From an uncultured Clostridia bacterium (GTDB taxonomy: Bacteria; Bacillota; Clostridia; Lachnospirales; Anaerotignaceae): 64,000 nucleotides of DNA. Shown in pieces: positions 43,373-52,743 of this stretch (the stretch's first letter is position 1; each line of letters starts with the position of its first letter). Location of the stretch: assembly GCA_944384265.1 (NCBI GenBank), contig CALWSR010000007.1:37586-101585 (forward strand). Direction: 5' to 3'. The notes under the pieces were generated by a model, which saw only the letters and a list, made by a program, of their open reading frames with translations, was not told the origin of the DNA and did not search any database. Position numbers and translations under genes: made by a program.

Positions 43373-44443
43373 TCATTGCGCTGCCGTTGTTTCTGCTCCG
43401 TTTTCAATGATAATTGCCGCACTGTCTATGATTTCCTGAGGAATGGTTACACCAATTTTTGCCGCTGTGTCCAAATTCACACAAACCTCTGTTGTATCAG
43501 GAAATTCTATGGGCATTGCAGAAATATCTTCTCCCTCCAGCACACGAATTGCCATTTTGCCTGTCTGCTGTCCCAATTTATAATAATCAATGCCTACGGT
43601 TGCCAGTCCGCCGCCTTTTACCATGCCGTTTTCTCCACAAATTACAGGTACCTTTTCTACATCTGTAATGGATGCCACCAAAGGCATGGCAGAAGCAAAT
43701 GTGTTGTCTGTTGGAATATAGAGTGCATCCACTTCACTTGCAATAGACTGTACCACCTGCTGAATATCATTTACATTTGTCACAGTGCCTTCTTTGTAGC
43801 CCAATCCCAGTGCTTCACAAGCGGCAATGGCCTCCTGTGCCTGAATTTCGGAGTTGGCCTCGCTGGAATTATATAAAATGCCCACAGTCTGCACATCAGG
43901 CAATATTTGTTTTAACAAATCCATCTGCTCTGTCACAGGTGTTTTGTCGCTGGTGCCGGACAAATTAACCCCCGGCGCCTCATTGGATTCTACCAAGCCT
44001 GCTTCCGGATAGTCTGTAATGGCTGTTGCCAAAATGGGAATTTCCTGTGTTTCTGCCGCCATGGACTGTGCCGCAGGTGTGGCAATGGCAAGCACCAAAT
44101 CATCGCCGTCGTTTACAAATTTTTGGCTCATTGTTTTCAAGTTGGATTGGTCCCCTTGGGCATTTTGAAAATCAATGGTTATTTTTTCTCCTTCTACATA
44201 GCCGCCCTCTGCCAAAGCATCAATAAATCCATTTCTGGCTTTGTCCAACGCCTCATGCTCTGTCAACTGCAGTATGCCGATTTGAAACTGGTCTGCCTCT
44301 GCTGTTGTCTGACTTTCCTCTGTTGTTTGGCTTTCCTGCTGGCCATCCTCTGTTGTTGTTTGGCTGGAACAGCCTGCTGCTGTCAATGCCATTGCAGCCA
44401 CCATTGTAAAAGAACAAATTGTTCTAAAAATGCTTTTTTTCAT
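43373..44443 (-). CDS. ABC substrate-binding lipoprotein (PF04392, TrpX-like)
   Basis: 356 residues: signal peptide and lipobox ALTAAGC (Cys25), a Gln/Thr/Glu-rich linker, then the two-lobed ABC_sub_bind domain (FQIGILQLTEHEALDKARNGFIDAL at about 53-77; LKQILPDVQTVGILYNSSEANS; DALYIPTDNTFASAM). Members bind aromatic amino acids such as tryptophan or tyrosine; here the ligand is inferred from family only. First gene of the importer operon; no T-box or other riboswitch was seen in the leader, but a good promoter was. Confidence 0.93.
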   Translation of the reverse strand: MKKSIFRTICSFTMVAAMALTAAGCSSQTTTEDGQQESQTTEESQTTAEADQFQIGILQLTEHEALDKARNGFIDALAEGGYVEGEKITIDFQNAQGDQSNLKTMSQKFVNDGDDLVLAIATPAAQSMAAETQEIPILATAITDYPEAGLVESNEAPGVNLSGTSDKTPVTEQMDLLKQILPDVQTVGILYNSSEANSEIQAQEAIAACEALGLGYKEGTVTNVNDIQQVVQSIASEVDALYIPTDNTFASAMPLVASITDVEKVPVICGENGMVKGGGLATVGIDYYKLGQQTGKMAIRVLEGEDISAMPIEFPDTTEVCVNLDTAAKIGVTIPQEIIDSAAIIIENGAETTAAQ

Positions 44444-44509
44444 GATAATCCTCCCTTTTCAATTTTTTTGCAGATATCTCCCCTGTTTTCATCTGCTTTT
44501 GATGTTTTT

Positions 44510-44538
44510 ATTTTATTATGCTCTGTTTTCAAAGTCAA
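44510..44538 (-). promoter_or_regulatory. Sigma-A-type promoter of the importer operon
   Basis: Minus-strand TTGACT (44538-44533) and TAAAAT (44515-44510) with a 17-base spacer, about 65 bases upstream of the binding-protein start. Confidence 0.6.
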
Positions 44539-44834
44539 ATAATAATTTAGCTATTTAAACTTTAACAGTTTAAAGCGTATTTGTATTTTGAACAAAAACA
44601 TTTTCTGTAATTAAGCATATTGTTCAAAAAGTCACTATAATAATCATGCACGCTTTTATTTTATATCTATTTTGACTCATATTTCATTTATAAAATACAT
44701 TTTATTATGCAAATAAGATAGAATTTTGCCATTGACGCCTTTCTTTTTTCAAACAGAAAACAAAATGGTGTTTTTTTCCATATCCACTTTTTATAAAAAT
44801 TACTTTACGAAAAACAAAAAACAAGCTAAAATAA
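44539..44834. other. AT-rich upstream region of the importer operon
   Basis: No gene or recognised RNA element. Confidence 0.4.
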
Positions 44835-45180
44835 AAAAAAGCAACAAATGCGGAGATCAAGCAGCTCTACCACTATCTGAAAATGCGGGAAGAAAACCTG
44901 TCAAAGAAGCTGCAGGCCTTTATAGTGGTGAGCAAAAAGATACTGACGCTGAGCTATGCGCTTGCAAAGAAGAAAGCTAGATTCGGAGAAAGTATTCGGA
45001 GCTGTCCGCAGGGAGCAGTGAAAAGCGGCTGCCTGAGAATAAATCCATCAGCCCAAAGAGGCAGCAATCAAGCACAAGACTGCCTCGTGCCTTTATCCAT
45101 AAAGCAGAATGAAGGAATGTCAGGGCGTAAGACCCAGCGAGAACTGGTAGGGTAAGTGCATGGATATATATCGGCAGAAC
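44835..45180 (+). mobile_element. IS110-family element remnant (transposase C-terminus and right end)
   Basis: From about 44838 one frame reads KATNAEIKQLYHYLKMREEN, LSKKLQAFIVVSKKILTLSY, ALAKKKARFGE, resembling the C-terminal end of IS110/IS116 transposases (the segment before the family's typical KLL..IYALLK end). The rest of the transposase is absent; the left junction is with A-rich DNA. The following ~180 bases are non-coding and, like the fragment, richer in G+C (about half) than the flanks, consistent with transfer. Family assignment by eye only. Confidence 0.5.
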
Positions 45181-45291
45181 AAACAACAACATCGGTCATT
45201 CCATCCATTTATGGATGATGATATAAAACTTGAACAATATATCGGGAGATATATTGACAAATTTCAAATATTGAGGTAGGAGGGATGTGTT

Positions 45292-45816
45292 ATGATAGAT
45301 AGATTTTCTCTCATCAAAGGGGATATTGTACGAGTCAAAACACAAGCCATAGTCAATGCCGCAAATACATCACTTTTGGGCGGCGGCGGTGTAGACGGCG
45401 CCATCCACAGAGCTGCCGGCAATGAATTGCTTTTGGAATGTGAAACACTGGGCGGCTGTCCTACTGGAGAGGCAAAAATCACCGGAGGATACAAATTGAA
45501 GGCAGAATATGTGATACATACGCCGGGGCCTGTCTGGAGAGGCGGCGGCAGAGGGGAAGCAGAGCTGTTGGCAAATTGCTATCGCAACAGCTTAAAGCTG
45601 GCAGAGGAAAATGAAATTACATCCATTTCTTTTCCATCCATCAGCACAGGGGTTTACCGTTATCCTGTGGAGGAGGCTGCCAAAATTGCTATAAAAGAAA
45701 TTATGACATTTTTAAAAGAAAATAAATCTATGGAAAAAATACAAATGGTATGCTTTGATGAAGCAACCTATCGTGCCTATGAAAGTGCTTTAAAGGAATA
45801 TCAAAAACAAAGCTGA
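45292..45816 (+). CDS. Macrodomain protein, O-acetyl-ADP-ribose deacetylase-like
   Basis: 174-residue single macrodomain (YmdB/MacroD type). ADP-ribose-binding motifs: AIVNAANTSLLGGGGVDGAIHRAAG (residues ~19-43) and FPSISTGVYRYPVEEAA (~115-131). Likely hydrolyses O-acetyl-ADP-ribose or removes mono-ADP-ribose from protein or DNA. GTAGGAGGGATG precedes the ATG. The gene follows an IS remnant, is alone in its transcript, and ends at a terminator. No DarT-like toxin is adjacent, so a DarTG pair is not supported. A separate ADP-ribosylglycohydrolase lies 17 kb away. Confidence 0.95.
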   Translation: MIDRFSLIKGDIVRVKTQAIVNAANTSLLGGGGVDGAIHRAAGNELLLECETLGGCPTGEAKITGGYKLKAEYVIHTPGPVWRGGGRGEAELLANCYRNSLKLAEENEITSISFPSISTGVYRYPVEEAAKIAIKEIMTFLKENKSMEKIQMVCFDEATYRAYESALKEYQKQS

Positions 45817-45835
45817 CCACTGTTATATGTCATTG

Positions 45836-45861
45836 AAAAAACCACCCGCAGGTGGTTTTTT
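45836..45861 (+). terminator. Terminator of the macrodomain gene
   Basis: AAAAAACCACC (45836-45846) / GGTGGTTTTTT (45851-45861), loop CGCA. Classic rho-independent form. Confidence 0.92.
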
Positions 45862-46291
45862 CATGCCGTCATGGCTTTTGTCATATCAATCTGCATTTAT
45901 AATGCCCTTAAAATATAATAGCCCTTCCATATCAATGCCTCATTGTGCTTTTGTTTTTTTAAATTATTTCTGCTATATGATTTATTTTCCCTGCCCATCA
46001 TAAAAATACCCTGCTGTCATAGCCCTCTAAGCTGTCCACAGCACCACATCGTAAAATTTGACTGTCTGTTTTTCCCCACATAGTTATTTGATTGGGGCAT
46101 ACACTGCTTTTTATGGAATTGGACCATAGAAATTTTTTCTATCATTTCTCTCTTTATTTTCATGCTAAAACATTTTTTGACTATATTTGAATGCAAATAT
46201 GCTACTATAATTTATACACCATACATAATCTATATCCCGGATTCCTTTTTTGACAATGGCAAAAAACCTTCTGTATCCCCTATGCTCATAC
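45862..46291. other. Intergenic region, no supported gene
   Basis: AT-rich spacer between two terminators. Confidence 0.45.
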
Positions 46292-46326
46292 AAAAAAGTC
46301 CCTTCTGAAAAAGAAAGGACTTTTTT
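46292..46326 (-). terminator. Terminator of the 85-residue protein gene
   Basis: AAAAAAGTCC (46292-46301) / GGACTTTTTT (46317-46326), 15-base loop; ends in T-runs both ways. Confidence 0.8.
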
Positions 46327-46353
46327 CTGTGGGTAACGCCTTCTTTTTTGAAG

Positions 46354-46611
46354 TTACGCCCCTTTTTTTTGATTTTTTTCCAACAAAAATGTTACCATTT
46401 TATCCACATCCTCTTTGCCCTCAATGGAAAGAGAAAGCTTTTCCAATCCCCTTTCTCCGGCAGCAAATGTGAGTATTTCCTGAAGCATATCATTGTTTCT
46501 TAAATCCTCATTGCAGTGTGATTTTTTCAGTTGCAATGTGACAGGATTTTGAAACTGGTTAATCATGTGAAAAAACACTTCTAAATTTTGAATATTATAT
46601 ATGGTTATCAT
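46354..46611 (-). CDS. Small conserved-looking protein of unknown family (HPr-like?)
   Basis: 85 residues, MITIYNIQNLEVFFHMINQF at the start and EGKEDVDKMVTFLLEKNQ near the end. AAGGAG nine bases before the ATG and a terminator after the gene argue that it is real. The pattern of alternating strands and helices, and ILTFAAGERGLEKLSLSIEG, faintly recalls small HPr-fold proteins of Clostridia, but the HPr active-site histidine region is not present. Divergent from the AraC regulator and thus a possible target of it. Function unknown. Confidence 0.7.
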   Translation of the reverse strand: MITIYNIQNLEVFFHMINQFQNPVTLQLKKSHCNEDLRNNDMLQEILTFAAGERGLEKLSLSIEGKEDVDKMVTFLLEKNQKKGA

Positions 46612-46660
46612 ATGGCATTTCTCCTTTTCGTTGCATCACTTCTTTTTTTATGATATTATT

Positions 46661-46721
46661 ATACTGCCATAAAACTATATTTTCTAATAATATACTGTCA
46701 AAAAATAATACAATACTGCCA
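46661..46721 (+). promoter_or_regulatory. Three phased direct repeats, probable AraC-family operator
   Basis: ATACTGCCA (46661), ATACTGTCA (46692) and ATACTGCCA (46713) start 31 and 21 bases apart, about three and two helical turns, just upstream of the AraC-type gene. AraC proteins bind such direct half-sites on one face of DNA. A related ATACTGCAT occurs at 48154, upstream of the D-amino-acid enzyme gene. Confidence 0.55.
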
Positions 46722-46736
46722 AAAGGAGTGTTTTCA

Positions 46737-47663
46737 TTGAAAATCATAGAGCATTGCTATATCACAACAGACCAAAATCAAAAACAGCTTTTTTCCCATA
46801 CAGAAGAGCAATTTCCCTGCACAGCCTATTTGACCAACTTTGTGGACCATCCTCAGCATGAAATCCCCTGGCATTGGCACAATGAAATAGAGCTTGTGCT
46901 GGTAAAGGAAGGGGATGTGTTTGTGGATTTGGGAGAAGCTTCATTCACATTAAAAAAAGGACAATGTCTTTTTTTAAATACAAATGTACTTCATTTTATG
47001 CAAAAAGCCTCTGTTCAAAGCTGTATACTCCACACCATACTTTTTGATGCCCTTTTGGTGGGGGGCTATGAAGAAAGCATTTATATGAAACGATACATTA
47101 CGCCTTTGCTAAACTGCCAAAATTTGAATTATATCATTTTTTCTCCTGAAACCCATTGGCAAAAGCAATGTATCGTCTGTTTTCAAAAGGCATATGACTT
47201 TTTTACACAGGAGCCAAAGGGATTTCTTTTTGGTATCAGAGAACAGCTTTCCTACATTTGTTATGGCATTGCAGAGCATTGTCGCTCTGCTTTTACAGCC
47301 TCTTTACCGGCTTCTGCCACAGCCGGCCAGCGTATCAAACAAATGCTGGAATATATCCACACACAATACAGCCAGCCCATTGCTTTAAAACAGCTGGCAG
47401 CTTGTGCCAATATCAGCCAAAGAGAATGCTTTCGTTGTTTTCAAACCATATTGCACACCACTCCCATGGAATATATTACAAAATATCGTATCACCACAGC
47501 TATGTCATTGCTAAAAAACACAACGGACTCCATCACAGAAATTGCTGTCAGCGTAGGCTTCAACAATCCCAGCTATTTTAGCAAAATATTTAAAAAATAC
47601 ACAGGTTTTACACCGTTATATTATAGAAAAACAAAAAATATTTCATTTGAAAAAACGTTGTAA
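46737..47663 (+). CDS. AraC-family transcriptional regulator
   Basis: 308 residues: N-terminal cupin sensor (HEIPWHWHNEIELVLVKEGDV, about 42-62, and LKKGQCLFLNTNVLH) and C-terminal double HTH (residues ~205-300: YSQPIALKQLAACANISQRECFRCFQ and TDSITEIAVSVGFNNPSYFSKIFKKYTGFTPLYYRK). The start is taken as TTG at 46737 because AAGGAG is eight bases upstream; the longer frame has no ribosome binding site. Probable targets are itself, the divergent 85-residue protein and the D-amino-acid enzyme downstream. Effector unknown. Confidence 0.92.
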   Translation: MKIIEHCYITTDQNQKQLFSHTEEQFPCTAYLTNFVDHPQHEIPWHWHNEIELVLVKEGDVFVDLGEASFTLKKGQCLFLNTNVLHFMQKASVQSCILHTILFDALLVGGYEESIYMKRYITPLLNCQNLNYIIFSPETHWQKQCIVCFQKAYDFFTQEPKGFLFGIREQLSYICYGIAEHCRSAFTASLPASATAGQRIKQMLEYIHTQYSQPIALKQLAACANISQRECFRCFQTILHTTPMEYITKYRITTAMSLLKNTTDSITEIAVSVGFNNPSYFSKIFKKYTGFTPLYYRKTKNISFEKTL

Positions 47664-48258
47664 TACCAAAATAAAATCATCTCCTTCCATGCAATGCAGA
47701 CAAATGCGTCTTTACTGTTTTTGTCTGTCAAATACTGTTTTTGATTGTATACTTATCATAGAAAATCTATTTTTTGTGTGGTATTCCAAATCATTTTCAT
47801 TTTTAAGAAAAGGCCTTTTTTCACAAAATGGTTCCATTACTCTGCTTTTATTTTTGACTTTGGCCACAGCAGTGAGCATGAAAAATGCTCTCAATGGTGT
47901 ATGGTATGCATAAAAACTGATAAATAGAAACAACTAACACATTTGCATTGTTTTCAATGTCATAAAACCGATGCCTATGTTTTATCCTGCTTTTATGGGA
48001 AACAGCAGACACAAAGCATGGAGGCTACATCCAAAATCATTTTTTATTTACAATACAAAGCAATGAGCTTTTGGAAAAAAGCTTGACGGCATTTGAAATG
48101 CCTTTCATTTTTTTGCAAATCACAAAAATACCACTGTGCCATTTTTCATGACAATACTGCATTATTTTTTACCATATCAAACTCCTCTTTCGTTGACAAT
48201 TTGTTTTTTCTGTGCTTAAATAAATATTAGTCAAACAACATGAAAGGGAGTGTATCAA
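47664..48258. other. Intergenic region between araC-type and D-amino-acid enzyme genes
   Basis: AT-rich, no supported gene. One ATACTGCAT site at 48154-48162 resembles the AraC operator repeats. Confidence 0.4.
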
Positions 48259-49365
48259 ATGTTTTTATATGATTTGGAAACGCCTGCAATTTTACTGGAT
48301 TTAGATATTGCAGAAAACAATCTGCGCCGCTATCAACAAAGCTGTACCCAAAACAACAAAGCCCTTTGGCCTATGGTAAAAACTCACAAAAGCACTGCAT
48401 TGCTGAAAAAACAAATGGACATGGGCGCAGAGGGCTTTCTTTGCGGCACCATTGACGAGTGCGAAATGGCTGTAAAAGCCGGTGCAAAAAAAGTTATGTA
48501 TGCCTATCCCACTGCCAATGAAAAAAACATACAACGGATTGTAGCCCTTGCCAAAAAAGCGGATATCATCATCCGTCTGGACCACATTGCAGTGGCAGGC
48601 CTTTTACAAAAAGAGGCAGAAAAGCAACAGGCTTTTTTATATTACAGCATTATTGTAGATATGAATTTTCACCGCTTTGGCATTGCACCGGAAAAAGTGA
48701 CTGATTTTGCAAAAGAAATGAAGGCATTTGCCAATTTAAAATTTTTTGGTATTTCCACCCATCCGGGACAAATATATGGCTGTACCACACAGCAGGAGCG
48801 TGAGGCAGTTTCCAGGCTGGAGTGTGAAACCATGGCAAATGTGGCCTCTGATTTAAAAAATGCCGGTTTTTCTGATTTTTATGTAACCAGCGGCTCCACA
48901 CCTACATTTGCTCTCACTGTGGCCCACCCATCCATTCAAATTTATCACCCGGGAAATTATATATACCATGATGCCATTCAGATTGCACTGGGCAGTGCCA
49001 AGGAGGAGGACTGCTCTTTGTCTGTGCTGACAACCATCATCTCCCATCCCTCTGAGGATACATTCCTTTGTGATGCAGGAGCAAAATGTCTTGGGTTGGA
49101 CCAAGGTGCCCACGGCAATACGGCAATCAATGGCTATGGTATTGTAAAAGGACATCCGGAAGTAACGGTTTTTGGCTTGTCAGAAGAGGTGGGCAAGCTG
49201 AAAGTACATGGCAGTACTACACTAAGCATTGGCGACAAAATTGAAATCATCCCCAATCATGCCTGCTCTGCCTCCAATTTGACCAACTGGCTTGTAGGTG
49301 TGAGAAACCAATCTGTAATAGAGCAAATTGCTGTGGATGTGCGGGGAAACAGCAAAAAAAAATAA
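48259..49365 (+). CDS. D-threonine aldolase / D-serine dehydratase-like PLP enzyme
   Basis: 368 residues, fold-type III: alanine-racemase-like N-terminal barrel (ETPAILLDLDIAENNLRRYQ; PLP lysine within MVKTHKSTAL, residues 39-48) and a C-terminal D-serine dehydratase-like domain with the metal-binding IPNHACSASNL (His and Cys ligands). STHPGQIYG and SGSTPTFA line the phosphate site. It would cleave or dehydrate a D-beta-hydroxy amino acid; aldolase versus dehydratase cannot be decided by eye. AAAGGGAGTG lies six bases before the ATG. It has its own terminator and is preceded by an AraC regulator. Confidence 0.9.
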   Translation: MFLYDLETPAILLDLDIAENNLRRYQQSCTQNNKALWPMVKTHKSTALLKKQMDMGAEGFLCGTIDECEMAVKAGAKKVMYAYPTANEKNIQRIVALAKKADIIIRLDHIAVAGLLQKEAEKQQAFLYYSIIVDMNFHRFGIAPEKVTDFAKEMKAFANLKFFGISTHPGQIYGCTTQQEREAVSRLECETMANVASDLKNAGFSDFYVTSGSTPTFALTVAHPSIQIYHPGNYIYHDAIQIALGSAKEEDCSLSVLTTIISHPSEDTFLCDAGAKCLGLDQGAHGNTAINGYGIVKGHPEVTVFGLSEEVGKLKVHGSTTLSIGDKIEIIPNHACSASNLTNWLVGVRNQSVIEQIAVDVRGNSKKK

Positions 49366-49387
49366 TACATAAAACAATGGTCAAATG

Positions 49388-49419
49388 TCCTTTGCTGTAA
49401 AAGCAAAGGGCTTTTTTTT
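49388..49419 (+). terminator. Terminator of the D-amino-acid enzyme gene
   Basis: CCTTTGC (49389-49395) / GCAAAGG (49403-49409), followed by GCTTTTTTTT. Confidence 0.85.
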
Positions 49420-49889
49420 ATGGGAGCAAAGCCACCAGTCCCACAGTAAAAAGGTCCTTGACGTTACAGCGGCAATCAAAATGCCCTTTTGGCAAATGCA
49501 AAAAGCATGGTAAAAAAACAGCCCATATATAGGAATAAGGATTATACAGCATACAAATCATATCCTATTTGCACACAAATGTATTTTATTATGAAAATCC
49601 ATGGAACATATCTCTTAAAATGATTCTATTAGACTTTATAGACATTGGCAGTACTTTATATTCCGACGTAGTGAATATAGCAGAAAACAGCGGAGAAAAA
49701 ACAACCCAATATATGACAAATCAATAAAAGAATACCAATAGGTGAAACAATGCACACTGAAACGGTATAACACAGCAGCCAATAAAAACCTATTTGGCAC
49801 CATAATCAAAAAGCATAGGGCTGTGTCCAAGGAATCAGGAGGGCTCCCTTTGGCCAAAAGCTTTTTATCATAGGTGCTTTTATAAGAAT
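49420..49889. other. Intergenic region, no supported gene
   Basis: AT-rich. May hold further decayed transposon sequence but nothing firm. Confidence 0.35.
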
Positions 49890-50370
49890 GGTTTGACAAA
49901 TACAATTTGGAGCTGTCAATACCATATTGTATTTGCACCAAGGGGTAAAAGACCAATGTGCCACATTAATATGGAAAAGGATATGCTAGTATTTTCAAAA
50001 TATAACAAGTGTATTAATGTTATCTTTTTTGAGCAATCCTTTAGGGTAATCCTTTTCCTTTTTGCAGTCTATGATATAGAAGGCCGGTTTAATGTTTTAT
50101 GGCTTTCTATTTCTATCTAAATAGGACATGGGGATTTGGCAAGATAGGATTCAAAAATATGGTTGTTATTATCATATGACATTTCCACCAAAATATAGAA
50201 AAAATGTGATATATAAAAAGTGAATGTCAAATAGGAGGCAGTTCATAATAAAATTATGAAAAATATAATAATCCCAAAAGCATACTACCACATACATATA
50301 TTAGTTGGTATACCATTCTATTTCAGTACAGCACAGTTTACAGTTTCCCAAAAGCAGTCGTCCATTGAAA
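49890..50370 (+). pseudogene. Two decayed IS200/IS605-type TnpA fragments
   Basis: The frame at 49893 reads TNTIWSCQYHIVFAPRGKRP, the usual TnpA N-terminus (xWxCxYHIVFxPKxRR). A second N-terminus, QKYGCYYHMTFPPKYRKNVI, begins near 50147 and is followed after two stops by IIIPKAYYHIHILVGIPFYF and STAQFTVSQKQSS, matching the HxHxLV catalytic histidine region and SVSQFM...KGKSS segment. The remaining length, including the catalytic tyrosine end, is missing. At least two insertions have decayed here. Confidence 0.6.
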
Positions 50371-50649
50371 ATATTTCAAAAGCATACGAATCAAAAATAT
50401 GGTAAAAATGGAATTCCATATAGCATAAAATTTTCATTGACTTCACAATACTAAAAAAAGCTGCTTTTTTTACAATATCTTTATTGATAAATTGTGTTAT
50501 AAACAGTGACCCTATCATATTCCATAAATCCTTTGATATTGTTCCATCACACCATTTCTGTTGTTCTCTTTTGGGGTATAATACACCTACTAATTGTGAC
50601 TATCCTATTGTTTTTTTAAGAATTAGAATAGATACATGCGGTGATGAAT
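50371..50649. other. Intergenic region upstream of the small XRE gene
   Basis: AT-rich; promoter region presumed, no distinct element seen. Confidence 0.35.
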
Positions 50650-50961
50650 ATGGATGCACAAAAACGAATCAGGCAGCTTATGAAGGAAAGGGGCTGGACT
50701 GATTACCGATTGACAAAGGAAGCAGGTCTTTCTCATTCTACTGTGACAAATGTGTTTCATAGAAACAATGCTCCAACGCTGCCAACACTAAAGGCAGTTT
50801 GTGCGGCATTTAACATTACTTTGGCACAGTTTTTCACAGAAGGAAACACTTTAGAGCTGACAGAAGAGATGCATACTTTATTTACAAAATGGAACGCTCT
50901 GACAAGTGAACAAAAGCAGGCCCTGCTGGCACTTATTGATACCATGAAAAGTGCCAAATAA
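50650..50961 (+). CDS. XRE-family transcriptional regulator, small
   Basis: 103 residues. HTH_3 domain at 4-60 (QKRIRQLMKERGWTDYRLTK, then EAGLSHSTVTNVFHRNNAPT and LPTLKAVCAAFNITLAQFF); the C-terminus (TLELTEEMHTLFTKWNALTSEQKQALLALIDTMK) resembles tails of phage- and element-borne repressors of Clostridia. Start: GGTGATG precedes the ATG at 50650; another ATG lies two codons earlier. It sits in a stretch of IS remnants, so it may belong to a former mobile element. Confidence 0.88.
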   Translation: MDAQKRIRQLMKERGWTDYRLTKEAGLSHSTVTNVFHRNNAPTLPTLKAVCAAFNITLAQFFTEGNTLELTEEMHTLFTKWNALTSEQKQALLALIDTMKSAK

Positions 50962-51986
50962 TATTTCCATCATTCATTCCACCCTTTTTTACCATTGTAT
51001 TATATGATACCAAACATAACCATTCTTTCTATCATCATAAAATTTCTGTTTTTTTATCAACTGAATGATCCTTTCCAAACCAAAATTCGAGAGCTGAAAG
51101 TGTTGCTGTAACAAAATGGATGCTCTCGGATTTTTTTATTTCTATTATTTTGAAAGCTTTTATGCCATTTATATATGGCTTTTGTCCATTTTCCTTTTGC
51201 AGACAATACTTTTTCAACCTCCAGTATCATATCAATGATACATTTATGCTTCTTTTCTCTGTCACAGAACAAATTGCTTTTTCTATTTCATACCACAGAT
51301 TGTTTTGTATATGATTGCTTTTTATTATATTTTTATGAGGATAACATATAAATCTCTCATATACTTGCGTCATCATTTGTCTGGAGCTAGGATATGTTTA
51401 AAATGGTATGGCAGTATAAACAGCTATGATAAATTTGTGGATAGCTGCCTTTTAAAAAAAAGCTATGAAATACAGTATGGTGGGCTTTATACGGCTGACA
51501 TTTTTTGGGAAATGACAATACTTCCTAAAAGAATTTTTTTGTTTTGGCTTTTATTAAGAAGAGAATACAGAAAATTCCTTTTTGACAGAAATATCAATAT
51601 TTTATCATGTTTACTTTTTATCAACAGAAGCAAATCAGTATAAGAGGTGTATTAAAAAATATTCTAAACATATTGCAAATGTGTTTGTTTTCACTTTTTA
51701 CAACAAAGCTATTGTTTTTTGTCAATATACTTCCCCTATTATAATCAAAAGTATATATTTCCATACATATTACATCACAAAAAGTAAATTATATAATATT
51801 CTTTGTTGCATGAAACCATATCAGCAGTATACAAACACTATATAAATTTTTTTATCATTTCATCAAAACAGGTGCAAAAGGGTTTTAAAAATGATATAAT
51901 AAAAAACATAACTTGTCTATATTTCTATATCAAAAATTTTTGATCCCTTTCCATATTTTATCAATTAATATATAGGAGGTTTGACT
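50962..51986. other. Intergenic region, about 1 kb
   Basis: Very AT-rich. A 112-codon plus-strand frame at 51305-51643 and overlapping short minus-strand frames near 51035-51272 are present but have no ribosome binding site or recognisable family; they may be decayed genes. Confidence 0.4.
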
Positions 51987-52493
51987 ATGCAGGAAGAAAC
52001 AAAAGAAGTGCTTGGCGTAGTAAAAGAAATGTTTGAAATGTTAAGCAATCAAATCAAAGAAGTAAAATTTGATTTAGAAAATCAAATCAAAGAGGTGAAA
52101 TTTGATTTAGAAAATCAAATCAAAGAGGTAAAACAAGAAGTAGATGAACTGAAACAAGAAGTAGGTGAACTGAAGCGAGAAGTATCTGAATTAAAGCAAG
52201 AAGTAGATGAACTGAAGCAAGAAGTAGATGAACTGAAGCAAGAAGTAGATGAACTGAAACAACGAGTTACTAATGTTGAGGCCCGTGTTGTCAAAATTGA
52301 AACAGCTCTTGAAAATGAAACCAACCGCAACATCAGAATTCTTGTGGATGGTCATATTCAAAATGCTGAAAAATTAGATAAACTGGATAATATTGAAAAT
52401 GATGTGGAGCATATCAAATTAAAAACAGATGTGCTTGAATCTGTTACAAGGCTGCATTCCTTTGATATCAATCATTTGAAAAAGGCTAAATAA
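51987..52493 (+). CDS. Coiled-coil protein built from hendecad and heptad repeats
   Basis: 168 residues. After a short N-terminus (MQEETKEVLGVVKEMFEML) come two and a half copies of the 11-residue unit NQIKEVKFDLE, then six copies of the 7-residue unit EVDELKQ (with variants EVGELKR and EVSELKQ), and a C-terminal ~70 residues with further heptads (NVEARVVKIETALENETNRN). The whole should be a long parallel coiled coil. AGGAGG is six bases before the ATG. No membrane anchor. Function unknown; similar proteins occur in Clostridia as stand-alone genes. Codon-level identity of the repeats suggests recent copy-number change. Confidence 0.85.
   Translation: MQEETKEVLGVVKEMFEMLSNQIKEVKFDLENQIKEVKFDLENQIKEVKQEVDELKQEVGELKREVSELKQEVDELKQEVDELKQEVDELKQRVTNVEARVVKIETALENETNRNIRILVDGHIQNAEKLDKLDNIENDVEHIKLKTDVLESVTRLHSFDINHLKKAK
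52047..52262 (+). repeat. Coding tandem repeats: 33-bp and 21-bp units
   Basis: 33-bp units start at 52047, 52080 and (partial) 52113. Six 21-bp units fill 52137-52262 (consensus GAAGTAGATGAACTGAAGCA plus A). The last three units are almost identical in DNA, a sign of recent slippage. Confidence 0.9.
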
Positions 52494-52743
52494 TAAAATA
52501 TTTTGTGTTTCCTATAAAACACTGCTGCAAAGCAGAAGGCCTTTCATTGTATTGTAAAATGGACTATTTTATAGTCTGCTTTTGCAGCCATTTTAAATTA
52601 TTTTTTTGTTTGATATCAGCTCTTTACATACAGCCAAGCCTTTGACATTTTTTTCTAAAGTAACGTGCCATAAAAAAACTGCTCCAATGATTTATAATGC
52701 CGCCAAGTATGCTCTGCCATGCTTGACGGCTACTTCATATTTT

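Noticed and set aside
44444..44834. T-box leader for the TrpXYZ-like importer
   Set aside because: No specifier-loop architecture, T-box consensus or antiterminator/terminator pair was seen.
45292..45816. DarG antitoxin of a DarTG pair
   Set aside because: The macrodomain stands alone and no DarT-like gene is adjacent.
51305..51643. 112-codon plus-strand reading frame
   Set aside because: No ribosome binding site and no family resemblance; mentioned only as a possible decayed gene.
52047..52262. CRISPR-like array
   Set aside because: The units are contiguous, in frame, of 33 and 21 bp and without spacers; they encode a coiled coil.
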